A stretch of DNA of 64,000 nucleotides from Bacillota bacterium. Lineage in GTDB: Bacteria > Bacillota > Clostridia > Acetivibrionales > DTU013. The translations under genes were made by a program, and so were the position numbers. The notes under the pieces were generated by a model. The model saw only the letters and a program-made list of their open reading frames with translations. It was not told the DNA's origin and made no database searches. Position 1 is the stretch's first letter. Every line of letters starts with the position of its first letter. Location: NCBI GenBank assembly GCA_023412915.1, contig JAEZRE010000017.1:1-64000 (forward strand), in the 5' to 3' direction. This document shows positions 26,716 through 35,045 of this stretch, piece by piece.

Positions 26716-27246
26716 TTATTTTACATAGTTGACAACATTCTTATTTCTAGCCGTTGGTTCCCGATTGGGGTTTGCATCGTAGCCCATAATCAAACAGGCG
26801 ATAGTTCGATGTCCTTCCGGAATGCCGATTTCTTTTTTTATTCTGGAACCTGTTTCATGTTCAAAAAAATGGATTGGGGAAAGGAGGTAGCGCGAGCCGA
26901 GACCCAATGAGGTCGCTGCGATTGACATGTTTTCAACAGCAATAGCGCAGTCCTGATCGGCATAAAAATAATCCGCCGGTGCTGTTACGACAATTACAGT
27001 TGGAGCCTGATACAGAGGATGATAACCCGGCGGGACCGAAGGCATTAATTTAAACGTTTCACTATCAATTTGCTGAAGAATCTCCTTATTTTGGACCGCC
27101 GTAAAATGCCTGTTTTGATTATTTCTGGCGGTAGGTGCGGAAATACCTGCCTCCAATATCAAGTTCAGATCCTCATCTCTGATCTGTTCTGCGGAGTAAC
27201 TCATTGTTCCTTTTCTCTTGAGAATGGTTTCTATAGTTTGATTCAT
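26716..27246 (-). CDS. Nitroreductase-family protein
   Basis: 176 residues. FMN-binding signatures include the N-terminal KRKGTMSYSAEQI, the SAPTARNNQNRHF stretch (nitroreductase SAxN/SG-type loop, here APTARNNQ) and DCAIAVENMSIAATSLGLGSRYL, where the family places its second cofactor segment; the closing GYDANPNREPTARNK is also typical. Such enzymes use FMN and NAD(P)H to reduce nitro, quinone or flavin compounds. GGAGGGG precedes the ATG. It is convergent with the aldo/keto reductase; no partner gene is obvious. Confidence 0.88.
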   Translation of the reverse strand: MNQTIETILKRKGTMSYSAEQIRDEDLNLILEAGISAPTARNNQNRHFTAVQNKEILQQIDSETFKLMPSVPPGYHPLYQAPTVIVVTAPADYFYADQDCAIAVENMSIAATSLGLGSRYLLSPIHFFEHETGSRIKKEIGIPEGHRTIACLIMGYDANPNREPTARNKNVVNYVK

Positions 27247-27396
27247 TTAATCCCCTCCTGCTGTAGTGTTTACTTCTGAGATACATGCTCTATTAATATA
27301 TTATTCCGCTAAAAAGGACTAAAATAACGTATAAATCTATTCCAAGATACAACAATAAATTGGCTGATAGAGTATTGATTATAACTTTGGGCTGCA

Positions 27397-28167
27397 CTAT
27401 ACGTCGATGTATGTATATGCTCCGGCAGCTATTCCAATTTCTCTGAAACACATATTCTGATATTTCTTCGGCGTCATACCGACTCTTTTCTTAAAGATTT
27501 CAATAAAGTAGCTCTGATTCGGAAAAGCAAGTATTGTTGCTATTTGAGACGGAAGGTAGCCGGAATATTTCAGCATGTTTTTTGCGGTTTCTATTTTTCT
27601 AATTTGAATATACTCGGTGACGGTAACGCCTGTTTCATATCTGAACAATCTTGACAGATAACTTTGATTAAGCCCGGTATATTGCGCAAGCTCCGAAATC
27701 AGGATTCTTTTGTGAAGATTATCGTAAATGTATTCAATACATTTCACTATCTGTTTTGAAAAAACACGGACTTTCTGAAGATTCTTCATCCTTTTCGCAT
27801 AATCCATCGACATTGCTGCATGCAGCTGGGATATCTGCGTGATGGAAGCACACTTGTCGGCCTTCTGGATATACACGTCACTTAAGCTGTACGCCGCCTC
27901 ATGCTCCATCCCGCCTTCAATGCAGTATCGTGCAATAAGGGCTGCCGTAACGACAAAATGGTATTTCATATTCTGCAGCGGGTTGTCGGATAGCTTTCCG
28001 AAGCCGGTTTTGTTTGAAAACTCATCCTTGCACAGCTGTGTAACCTTGTCCAGTTCTCCATTTTTCACAGCGACATAAAAGGCAAATTCCGGACCGAACG
28101 GAGCGTGAAAGTCATGGTTTTCACGCAGTATATATTCTCTGTAGCTTACTTCCTTATCCGCCTCCAA
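27397..28167 (-). CDS. AraC-family transcriptional regulator
   Basis: 256 residues with a TTG start at 28167 preceded by GGGGGTG. The C-terminal third (about 150-245) has two helix-turn-helix units typical of AraC: ISELAQYTGLNQSYLSRLFRYETG and PSQIATILAFPNQSYFIEIFKKRVGMTPKKYQ. The N-terminal 140 residues are helical and of the kind found in clostridial YSIRK/AraC regulators rather than a cupin sugar pocket. It is divergent from the GH5-GH16 pair and is the obvious candidate to control it. Confidence 0.88.
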   Translation of the reverse strand: MEADKEVSYREYILRENHDFHAPFGPEFAFYVAVKNGELDKVTQLCKDEFSNKTGFGKLSDNPLQNMKYHFVVTAALIARYCIEGGMEHEAAYSLSDVYIQKADKCASITQISQLHAAMSMDYAKRMKNLQKVRVFSKQIVKCIEYIYDNLHKRILISELAQYTGLNQSYLSRLFRYETGVTVTEYIQIRKIETAKNMLKYSGYLPSQIATILAFPNQSYFIEIFKKRVGMTPKKYQNMCFREIGIAAGAYTYIDV

Positions 28168-28290
28168 GACGGCACACCCCCTTATATCTCCATATCCATA
28201 TCATGTCATTATTTCGATAAAAAAGCAACCAAAACGGTATATTCGCCGATATGAAAATGATACTGTAAAGTTGCATGGGAGGGTATTCAT

Positions 28291-29316
28291 ATGAAGGAAT
28301 TTACAGGGTACAAAAAGGGGATAAATCTCGGCGGCTGGCTTTCACAGTGCAATCATAGCCGGGAGCATTATGCCTTATTCATAACTGAAAGCGATATAAG
28401 ACAGATTTCAGAATGGGGACTTGACCACGTACGGCTTCCTGTTGACCATGAGCTTGTCAGATCAGCGGATGGAAGCTTAAACAATGACGGCTTCCAATAT
28501 ATTGACCGATGCCTCGAATGGTGCGAATACTATAATCTGAACATGATTCTGGACCTGCACAAAACAGCCGGGTTTTCTTTCGATGATGAAAAAGCGGACG
28601 ATTTTTTCAGAAATCCGAGGCTTCAGGACAGTTTTATTGCGTTGTGGGAGGAATTTGCAAGACGCTACGGAAGATATGCCGGCAGGCTTTCGTTCGAACT
28701 TTTGAATGAAGTGGTGGACATTAATGTAGCGGATGTATGGAATGACATCGTAAAACGTACAATCGCAGTAATACGAAAATATGCTCCGGTTACAAAGATA
28801 CTGGTAGGCGGTGTAAGAAACAACAGTGTGCTTTGGATAAGAAGGCTTGATGTCCCATACGATGAAAATGTCGTATATACCTTTCATTATTATGAACCGC
28901 TGATTTTTACTCATCAGTCGGCATATTGGGTGGATAAAATGCCATCGGATTACTCTATGGAATATCCAAACGATTTCGACACTGTTGTGAGCGAGACGGA
29001 GAGGCATCTTCCGCCCATGTGCCGCGAATTTTACAATACCATATGCACTGACAAAGTTGATAAAAGCTTTATACGGGCCGCATTCGCAGATGCGATTAAA
29101 GCGGCGGATGAACGCAATGCCGCCATCTATTGCGGCGAATACGGAGTAATCGACAAAACCGGTCTTACGTCAACGTTGAACTGGTTTTCAGATATGAATG
29201 CCGTTTTTGAGGAACATGGCATATCGCGAGCGGTATGGACATACAAGGGCAAGGACTTCGGAATAACGGACGGACATTACCACGGGATCCTGGATAAGTT
29301 AATAAAGCTACTTTAA
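28291..29316 (+). CDS. Glycoside hydrolase family 5 (cellulase-type fold), cytoplasmic
   Basis: 341 residues. Begins GYKKGINLGGWLSQ, a hallmark of GH5 exo-beta-1,3-glucanase-like enzymes; VRLPVDHEL, acid/base Glu in SFELLNEVVD (about residue 140), HYYEP (His/Tyr) and nucleophile Glu in YCGEYGV (about 283) are all present. There is no signal peptide, so it should act on imported oligosaccharides. GGGAGGG precedes the ATG. The next gene, 27 bases on, is a secreted GH16, suggesting stepwise degradation of beta-1,3(-1,4)-glucan. Confidence 0.9.
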   Translation: MKEFTGYKKGINLGGWLSQCNHSREHYALFITESDIRQISEWGLDHVRLPVDHELVRSADGSLNNDGFQYIDRCLEWCEYYNLNMILDLHKTAGFSFDDEKADDFFRNPRLQDSFIALWEEFARRYGRYAGRLSFELLNEVVDINVADVWNDIVKRTIAVIRKYAPVTKILVGGVRNNSVLWIRRLDVPYDENVVYTFHYYEPLIFTHQSAYWVDKMPSDYSMEYPNDFDTVVSETERHLPPMCREFYNTICTDKVDKSFIRAAFADAIKAADERNAAIYCGEYGVIDKTGLTSTLNWFSDMNAVFEEHGISRAVWTYKGKDFGITDGHYHGILDKLIKLL

Positions 29317-29343
29317 TTCATTAGTGAAAGGGAGGATTTTATT

Positions 29344-30822
29344 ATGAGCATTAAGAAAAGCCTATGCTTATTTGTTTCGGTGGTCTTGTTGCTGGGAAGT
29401 GTAACAGCCTGCGGCAATACTGCCGGGCAGGCTAATGATGAAGTTACCGTACCGGTGGAAAATTCGGCGACCCCGGCTACTACGGCAGCCTCGGCTACTC
29501 CCGATTCTACGGCTGCTCCTGCTTCTACGACTGCTACCGCTTCTCCTTCGGCTATTCCCCAGTTAGACGGATATACTTTGCTATGGAATGACGAATTCGA
29601 CGGAAGTAACCTCGATATGAACACCTGGAACTACGAACCGCACCAGCCCGGCTGGACGAATAATGAACTGCAGGAGTATACGACCTCTGATAAAAACGTT
29701 TTTGTAAAAGACGGACAGCTTGTAATTAAAGCTTTTAAAACTTTGGATGCCGGCGGAAAGGACTATTACACCTCGGGAAAGATTACTACAAAGGACAAAA
29801 AGGATTTCACATACGGCAAGGTTGTAGTCCGAGCAAAGGTCCCCGAGGGAAAGGGCCTTTGGCCGGCCATATGGATGATGCCGCAGGACGAAGGCCGTTA
29901 CGGGCAGTGGCCGAAATGCGGTGAAATCGACATCCTGGAGGTGCTTGGAAACCAGACTGATACTGCGTACGGAACCATACATTACGGGGAACCGCACGCT
30001 CAGCAGCAGGGCACCTATGTGCTGACCGACGGCACCTTCGCAAGCGATTTCCACGAGTTCTCAGTTGAGTGGGAACCGGGAGAAATGAGATTTTACATTG
30101 ACGGCAACTTGTATAAAACCGTGAACGATTGGTTTACCGCGGTAAACGGAGAGGATGAAAAGCCCTATCCCGCCCCGTTCAATCAGCCGTTTTTCGTGCA
30201 GCTCAATCTTGCGGTAGGCGGCACCTGGCCGGGTAATCCCGACGCGACGACCAACTTCGACAATGCGGAATTTAAGATCGATTATGTAAGGGTGTACCGC
30301 AAGCCGGCGTACGACATGAATGTTCAGAAGCCGAAAAAAATGTTCGCCGAGCCTCTTGAAGACGGAAACTATATACATAACGGTAATTTTTCCGAAGCAG
30401 AGGATCTGACGGACGATAACGACTGGAAATTCCTTTTGTTCCAAAGCGGAGAAGGTACTGCTGAAATCAAGGACGGAATGCTGACGATCACCACGAAAAA
30501 AGAAGGCGTCGTTGATTATTCCGTACAGCTTGTACAACCCAACCTTCCCATGCTTAAGGGCAAGAAATACAGAGTTGTTTTTGACGCGCGCGCTGATGAA
30601 ACAAGGGATATCATAGTTTGCGTATCTGCCCCGGACAATAACTGGATACGCTATCTCCCGGATACGACTCTATCCATCTCGAAAAAGTGGAAGACCTACA
30701 CTTATGAATTTGAAATGAAAGACAAGGACGACCCGAACGGAAGACTCGAGTTCAATCTCGGACACAGAGGTTCAACTGCCACGGTACAAATAACGAAAGT
30801 ACGCGTGGAGGAAATGAAGTAA
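29344..30822 (+). CDS. Lipoprotein glycoside hydrolase family 16 (laminarinase/lichenase type) with C-terminal CBM
   Basis: 492 residues. Lipoprotein signal peptide with lipobox SVTACG (Cys about 21), then a Thr/Ala/Ser/Pro linker to about residue 75. The GH16 jelly-roll runs to about 320: LLWNDEFDGSNLD, WTNNELQEYT, and the catalytic motif EIDILE (about 194-199) with both Glu and Asp; the uninterrupted-plus-methionine form of laminarinases is EIDIxE, as here. Residues about 345-492 (NYIHNGNFSEAEDL...) look like a CBM4/9-type carbohydrate-binding domain. It would cut beta-1,3- or mixed-linkage glucan outside the membrane. A strong terminator follows. Confidence 0.93.
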   Translation: MSIKKSLCLFVSVVLLLGSVTACGNTAGQANDEVTVPVENSATPATTAASATPDSTAAPASTTATASPSAIPQLDGYTLLWNDEFDGSNLDMNTWNYEPHQPGWTNNELQEYTTSDKNVFVKDGQLVIKAFKTLDAGGKDYYTSGKITTKDKKDFTYGKVVVRAKVPEGKGLWPAIWMMPQDEGRYGQWPKCGEIDILEVLGNQTDTAYGTIHYGEPHAQQQGTYVLTDGTFASDFHEFSVEWEPGEMRFYIDGNLYKTVNDWFTAVNGEDEKPYPAPFNQPFFVQLNLAVGGTWPGNPDATTNFDNAEFKIDYVRVYRKPAYDMNVQKPKKMFAEPLEDGNYIHNGNFSEAEDLTDDNDWKFLLFQSGEGTAEIKDGMLTITTKKEGVVDYSVQLVQPNLPMLKGKKYRVVFDARADETRDIIVCVSAPDNNWIRYLPDTTLSISKKWKTYTYEFEMKDKDDPNGRLEFNLGHRGSTATVQITKVRVEEMK

Positions 30823-30854
30823 TAGCTGCTTCAAAATACGGCGACGACATAGAA

Positions 30855-30895
30855 AGATGGCATTGATACAAACCTTTCAATGCCATCTCTTTTAT
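30855..30895 (+). terminator. Rho-independent terminator after the GH16 gene
   Basis: AGATGGCATTGA (30855-30866) and its exact complement (30877-30888) form a 12-base stem followed by CTTTTATTTAT. The T-tract overlaps the stop of the antisense DUF2200 relic. Confidence 0.85.
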
Positions 30896-30981
30896 TTATC
30901 CCGAAGTATTGTATAAATAGCTTTGCCTTTGGCCAATAGGGGATATACACTTGCAAAGCTCATTGCATAGATTTGATAACC
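30892..30981 (-). pseudogene. DUF2200 gene relic, copy 2 (internal deletion)
   Basis: One minus-strand frame reads GYQIYAMSFASVYP joined directly to LLAKGKAIYTILRDK and a stop. The first half is the DUF2200 N-terminus and the second its C-terminus (ELAKGKxxxxILR), so about 85 internal residues are missing. It starts three bases after the esterase stop and shares blocks of near-identical DNA with the relic at 18156-18300, but the deletion endpoints differ. Confidence 0.65.
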
Positions 30982-30983
30982 GA

Positions 30984-31949
30984 TTAAAGCCCGGCCATAA
31001 ACATATATGTCTTGTCATCGAAGCCAGGCAGCCACTCATGTCCGAAATCGGGATAAACCGCAAGCTGCTTGGGTGAGAGAATCCTGTTGTAAGCAGCAAA
31101 TTGGGTTGACGGGGGACATACCGTATCCATGAGGCCCACACCCATCAGAACCTCGCCTTTTATCCTCTCCGTGAGGTATTGGAGGTCGATATAGCCGAGT
31201 TTGGTGAATATTTCCTCCTCACGCAGGTGAAGCGGGTCAAACTGCCTGAAATATGTCCTGATTTCCTCATATGCATCCTTCGCCAGATCCATCTCCCAAA
31301 CCCGCTTGTAATCGCAAAGGAAAGGGAATGCGGGAGCCAGTCGTTTTATCCTGGGTTCCAGGCTGGCACAGGCAAGTGTCAATGCGCCGCCCTGTGATCC
31401 CCCGAGCGCGCCGACCCTATTTTCGTCCACCTCCGGCATATCCATAACAATGGCAGCAATCTGCGCGGTATCCAGGAAAATATGTCTGAAGAGCATGTTC
31501 TCGGGCTTGTCATCCAGTCCCCTGATGATATGGCCTTTATATGTATTACCGATAGTCCCGCCCACATCCTGAGATAATCCTCCCTGGCCGCGGCAATCCA
31601 AGGCTGCTACCGAGAATCCCATATTGACGAACTTGAGCTTATCGCTCCAGTCACCCGAATTACCCGTATAGCCATGGAAAATTATCACGGCCGGATGCGG
31701 TTCTTTTACGTCCTTTGGACGTAAATATTTGGCATGAATCCGGGCGCCTCTGACGCCCGTAAAATATAAATGGAAGCATTCTGCTCCGGGAGCGGCGAAT
31801 TCGGAAGGAACAAGCTCGACCTCCGGATTTGTCATGCTCAATTCCCTTTTAGCGTTTTCCCAGTACTCATCATGATCCTTCGGGCACGGGTTGATTCCTC
31901 TGTAGTTAAGAAGTTCCTTAAGCGGCATATCTATCAAAGGCATTTTCAT
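30984..31949 (-). CDS. Acetyl xylan esterase / cephalosporin-C deacetylase, CE7 family
   Basis: 321 residues, typical CE7 length. The family triad motifs are RGQ (CRGQGG, about 117), nucleophile Ser in GGSQGG (about 184), Asp in GLMDTVCPPST (about 270) and His in DFGHE (about 300). FHGYTGNSGDW supplies the oxyanion region. No signal peptide, so it deacetylates imported xylo- or other oligosaccharides in the cytoplasm. GGAGG precedes the start. It is last in a run of minus-strand genes with a binding protein and a YesMN system, fitting arabinoxylan breakdown. Confidence 0.92.
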   Translation of the reverse strand: MKMPLIDMPLKELLNYRGINPCPKDHDEYWENAKRELSMTNPEVELVPSEFAAPGAECFHLYFTGVRGARIHAKYLRPKDVKEPHPAVIIFHGYTGNSGDWSDKLKFVNMGFSVAALDCRGQGGLSQDVGGTIGNTYKGHIIRGLDDKPENMLFRHIFLDTAQIAAIVMDMPEVDENRVGALGGSQGGALTLACASLEPRIKRLAPAFPFLCDYKRVWEMDLAKDAYEEIRTYFRQFDPLHLREEEIFTKLGYIDLQYLTERIKGEVLMGVGLMDTVCPPSTQFAAYNRILSPKQLAVYPDFGHEWLPGFDDKTYMFMAGL

Positions 31950-32044
31950 TTTCCTCCATTCCCTTTATTATTGAATTATCCCCCGGCTCAATGTTCCATA
32001 AAAATCTTTTCACACCGGAATGTCTCAAAAAGTTTTAACCTCAA

Positions 32045-33376
32045 CTATTTCTTCTGCTGTCTGCGCAGTTCGTCAGCCGCCGCCTTCAGCGCCTGTTCCG
32101 GTGTCTGGCTCCGATCCTTCAGGACCTTGAACATCACATTTGATTTAACGAGTTCCTGGGCTGCAGAGTTCAAATCACCCATATTCGGGGAAGGAATCTC
32201 ATCCTTCATGCCCAGCAGAATATTGAAAACCTTTTCGTTGTTGAAATACGGGTCCGGCTTTTGAAGTTCCGGGGAGTCCCAGACCTCCCATCTGATCGGG
32301 TCGAATTTGAGCTCCTGCCAGATCCTTATGTTACTTTCAACCGAGAGCTTCGCATACCCAAGGAAATTCACTGCGGCAGCCTGTGCCTTGCTTTGCTTCA
32401 ATACAGCAGTTCCCGAGCCGCCAATACCGGCAGACCTCATATCTCCGTCTTCCCATACAGGCATCGGGCGGACCATTACCTTCCCCTTCAAATCGGGCAT
32501 ATATGCCAAAAACCTGCTCATATACCACATAGGCATGATAAGAGACGCCATACCGCCATTATTCATAAATGTGAAAAACTCCTCGGAGCCCGTTGTTCCG
32601 CCTGGCATGAGAATGGCTATTTTATCTTTGTAAACCATATCCTTCATGGATTGTAATGTCTTTATGTTTATATCGTTGTCAAGGATGACATTGCCGTTCT
32701 TGTCCAGGTAATCGGAGCCTCTCTGGATAATCATGGGCCAGAACGGTCTTTGGTCTGTTACCTCAAAAGCAGTCATAGGCTTTCCGGTAGCGGTTACTAC
32801 TTTCTTTCCCGCCTCTACATAATCCGCCCAGGTCCGTATCATATCCACATTGACATGAGCCTTGTCGATAAGATCCTTATTGTAGTAGACCACGGTAGCC
32901 CCACCGTGAAAGTCTATTCCGTAATTTTTTCCGTCTTTGCTGTAGATATCGAACCGGGATTGAACAAACTTATCCTTTTCCCGGTCAATGATACTGTTTA
33001 ATTCAACCAGCTGAATGTCGCCTTTCAGAAAATTGGAAAAATAATTAATGTTGATATCCGCAATATCAGGCGCACCCACCCCGGATTGGACGGCAATCAG
33101 CAGTTTGTTATGCATTTCCGCATTGGGATATACAACAACAGACAGATCGATTGGCGAGTCAGGGTTGGACTGATTCCACAACTCCGCCGTTTTCAGGTAG
33201 AAGGGTTTGTGAATATCCTGGAATGTCCACAGGGTCAACTTTACCGGCATCGCCGGTTCCGTTCCGGTCGCAGAACCGATTTCCAGACCCGGCTGGCTAT
33301 TGGAGCCGCTGCATCCAATTATGACTGAACCCAAAATCAACGGAACTATAAGAAGAACAATTATGGTTTTTCTCAT
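32045..33376 (-). CDS. Extracellular solute-binding lipoprotein, family 1 (sugar)
   Basis: 443 residues. Lipobox SVIIGCS (Cys about 22) and family-1 sugar-binding features: LTLWTFQDIHKPFYLKTAELWN, GAPDIADININYFSNF, TVVYYNKDLIDKAHV and late SLIMPMWYMSRFL. No permease genes adjoin it; the nearest are 7.5 kb away in the GH51 operon and have their own LipO-type binding protein. Directly upstream are the YesN regulator (37-base gap) and YesM kinase, so it could deliver ligand to the kinase or to unlinked permeases. GAGGAG precedes the ATG. Confidence 0.9.
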   Translation of the reverse strand: MRKTIIVLLIVPLILGSVIIGCSGSNSQPGLEIGSATGTEPAMPVKLTLWTFQDIHKPFYLKTAELWNQSNPDSPIDLSVVVYPNAEMHNKLLIAVQSGVGAPDIADININYFSNFLKGDIQLVELNSIIDREKDKFVQSRFDIYSKDGKNYGIDFHGGATVVYYNKDLIDKAHVNVDMIRTWADYVEAGKKVVTATGKPMTAFEVTDQRPFWPMIIQRGSDYLDKNGNVILDNDINIKTLQSMKDMVYKDKIAILMPGGTTGSEEFFTFMNNGGMASLIMPMWYMSRFLAYMPDLKGKVMVRPMPVWEDGDMRSAGIGGSGTAVLKQSKAQAAAVNFLGYAKLSVESNIRIWQELKFDPIRWEVWDSPELQKPDPYFNNEKVFNILLGMKDEIPSPNMGDLNSAAQELVKSNVMFKVLKDRSQTPEQALKAAADELRRQQKK

Positions 33377-33413
33377 TTTGCTGCTTCTCCTCTAAACAAT
33401 AAGTCTTAGCCGC

Positions 33414-35045
33414 TTATTTTCTGCAAACCTGCTCATATTCCAAAGGAGTCATCCCCACAACCTCTTTGAATACTCTGAAGAAGTAGTTATAGTTATTAAA
33501 ACCCACTTTCGCAACGATTTCCTTGAATTTCAACTCGCCGTTCTCGATAAGGTTCTTCGCATTTTCAACCCTGATGCGGTTCAGATACTCCACAAAACCA
33601 ATTCCGCAATCTTCCTTGAATATCCTGCTTATATATGAATTGCTTACGCCTAAAAATTCTGCGATTTCACTTTGGGATATATCTTTTTTAAAGTTCTTGT
33701 TCACATACTCGATCACCTTTTTTGTAATTTCACTGTATTTATCCCCGAGCTTCATCTTCCGCAATATTGAAATCAATTTTTCATACAACCCCATAATCCA
33801 TTCCTTGATATCCACTATGGTTTCATACTTCTGCATCATGTTATAGGGTATCTCTTCATTCGTATATATCTGTGAAATCTCCAGTCCGGTCTCTTTAGTA
33901 ACCTTATTTACTATATTTATAAGCTCGGCACATATCATTTGGGTTGACTTGCTCCCCAAACGATTATTCAGTATTCTGTCGAAAATACCGTCTATGAGCT
34001 GCTTTACCTTTTCACAATCCAGTTCCCTTAACGCCGAGGTCAAGTCCCTTTCATCCCTGATGTCAAGACACAGGAAGCCATCTTTGCTTTTCTTGGCGGC
34101 GTCTTCTATGAAAATACTGTTCTTCCCTTTATAAAACTTATCCTTAAGCATTAGGTCGGCTTCCCGGTATGCCTGTGAAAGCTTAGATATATCGTGACAA
34201 ACCTTACTTGCGCTGAAGCAGGCTGATACATTCAGATATTTTTTAATTCCGGACCTTATCCTTTCGATAACTGTGTAAAGGCTGTTATATATGAACAGCA
34301 TACTATAAGCGTCCCCCAGAGAGAAAATAATCACGAACCTTCCTTTTGACATATGCTCGATGATCGATTTATTCCAATCGTTCAGTATTTCCCTGGTCAT
34401 CTCCAGGAAAGTCCTGATCAATACCTCCATTTCCTTGGGGGAATACTTGTCTTCAATGAATGCAAAGTCGTCTATTTCTGCAATGGCAACTACAAGGTTT
34501 TTTTTATCGAGACTTATTCCAAGGGTGGAAATGGAGCTTTCTATTTCAACGTTATCCGTCAGATCCCCCGTTACCAGTCTTTGAATAAACTCTTTGATCA
34601 ATGAGGACTTTCTGTTGGAGAGCTGCTCTGTTATCAGAACATTCTGGCTGCATTTATTTCTATATTCCTCAATAGCTTCCCGGGTCGTTTCCAAAATCTC
34701 GAGCAGTGTCGTTGAGTTCAGAAGATGCTTGAGCACATAGTCCACCGCGCCTTTTTTCATACTCTGCCTGACATAGTTGAAATCATCATAGGCACTTAAG
34801 GCAATAACCCTTATTTGCGGCCAGTTCTTATTGATATGGTCAATCAATTCAACACCGCTCATAGAGGGCATATGCATATCGGTAATCACGATATCCGGCA
34901 ATTCTGTCTCGATAAGCTGTATAGCTACAGGTGCGCTGCCCGCCTCCCCCGATATATAGAATCCTGCCTTTTCCCAATCAATTATTGTCTTTAAATCGGT
35001 CCTCGAAAAAGCATCATCATCTACTATCAGCACTTTCAGCTGCAT
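33414..35045 (-). CDS. YesN-type response regulator (REC plus AraC DNA-binding domain)
   Basis: 543 residues. REC domain 1-120: VDDDAFSRTD acidic pocket, phosphoacceptor Asp in IVITDMHMPSMSG (about 55), switch residues LSAYDDF and lysine region. A long helical middle part (about 130-430) is usual for YesN proteins. The AraC-type domain (about 440-540) contains ISQSEIAEFLGVSNSYISRIFKEDCG and FKEIVAKVGFNNYNYFFRVFKEVVGMTPLEYE. Its start lies inside the kinase gene (29-base overlap), showing co-translation. It probably activates the sugar-utilisation genes around it. Confidence 0.93.
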   Translation of the reverse strand: MQLKVLIVDDDAFSRTDLKTIIDWEKAGFYISGEAGSAPVAIQLIETELPDIVITDMHMPSMSGVELIDHINKNWPQIRVIALSAYDDFNYVRQSMKKGAVDYVLKHLLNSTTLLEILETTREAIEEYRNKCSQNVLITEQLSNRKSSLIKEFIQRLVTGDLTDNVEIESSISTLGISLDKKNLVVAIAEIDDFAFIEDKYSPKEMEVLIRTFLEMTREILNDWNKSIIEHMSKGRFVIIFSLGDAYSMLFIYNSLYTVIERIRSGIKKYLNVSACFSASKVCHDISKLSQAYREADLMLKDKFYKGKNSIFIEDAAKKSKDGFLCLDIRDERDLTSALRELDCEKVKQLIDGIFDRILNNRLGSKSTQMICAELINIVNKVTKETGLEISQIYTNEEIPYNMMQKYETIVDIKEWIMGLYEKLISILRKMKLGDKYSEITKKVIEYVNKNFKKDISQSEIAEFLGVSNSYISRIFKEDCGIGFVEYLNRIRVENAKNLIENGELKFKEIVAKVGFNNYNYFFRVFKEVVGMTPLEYEQVCRK

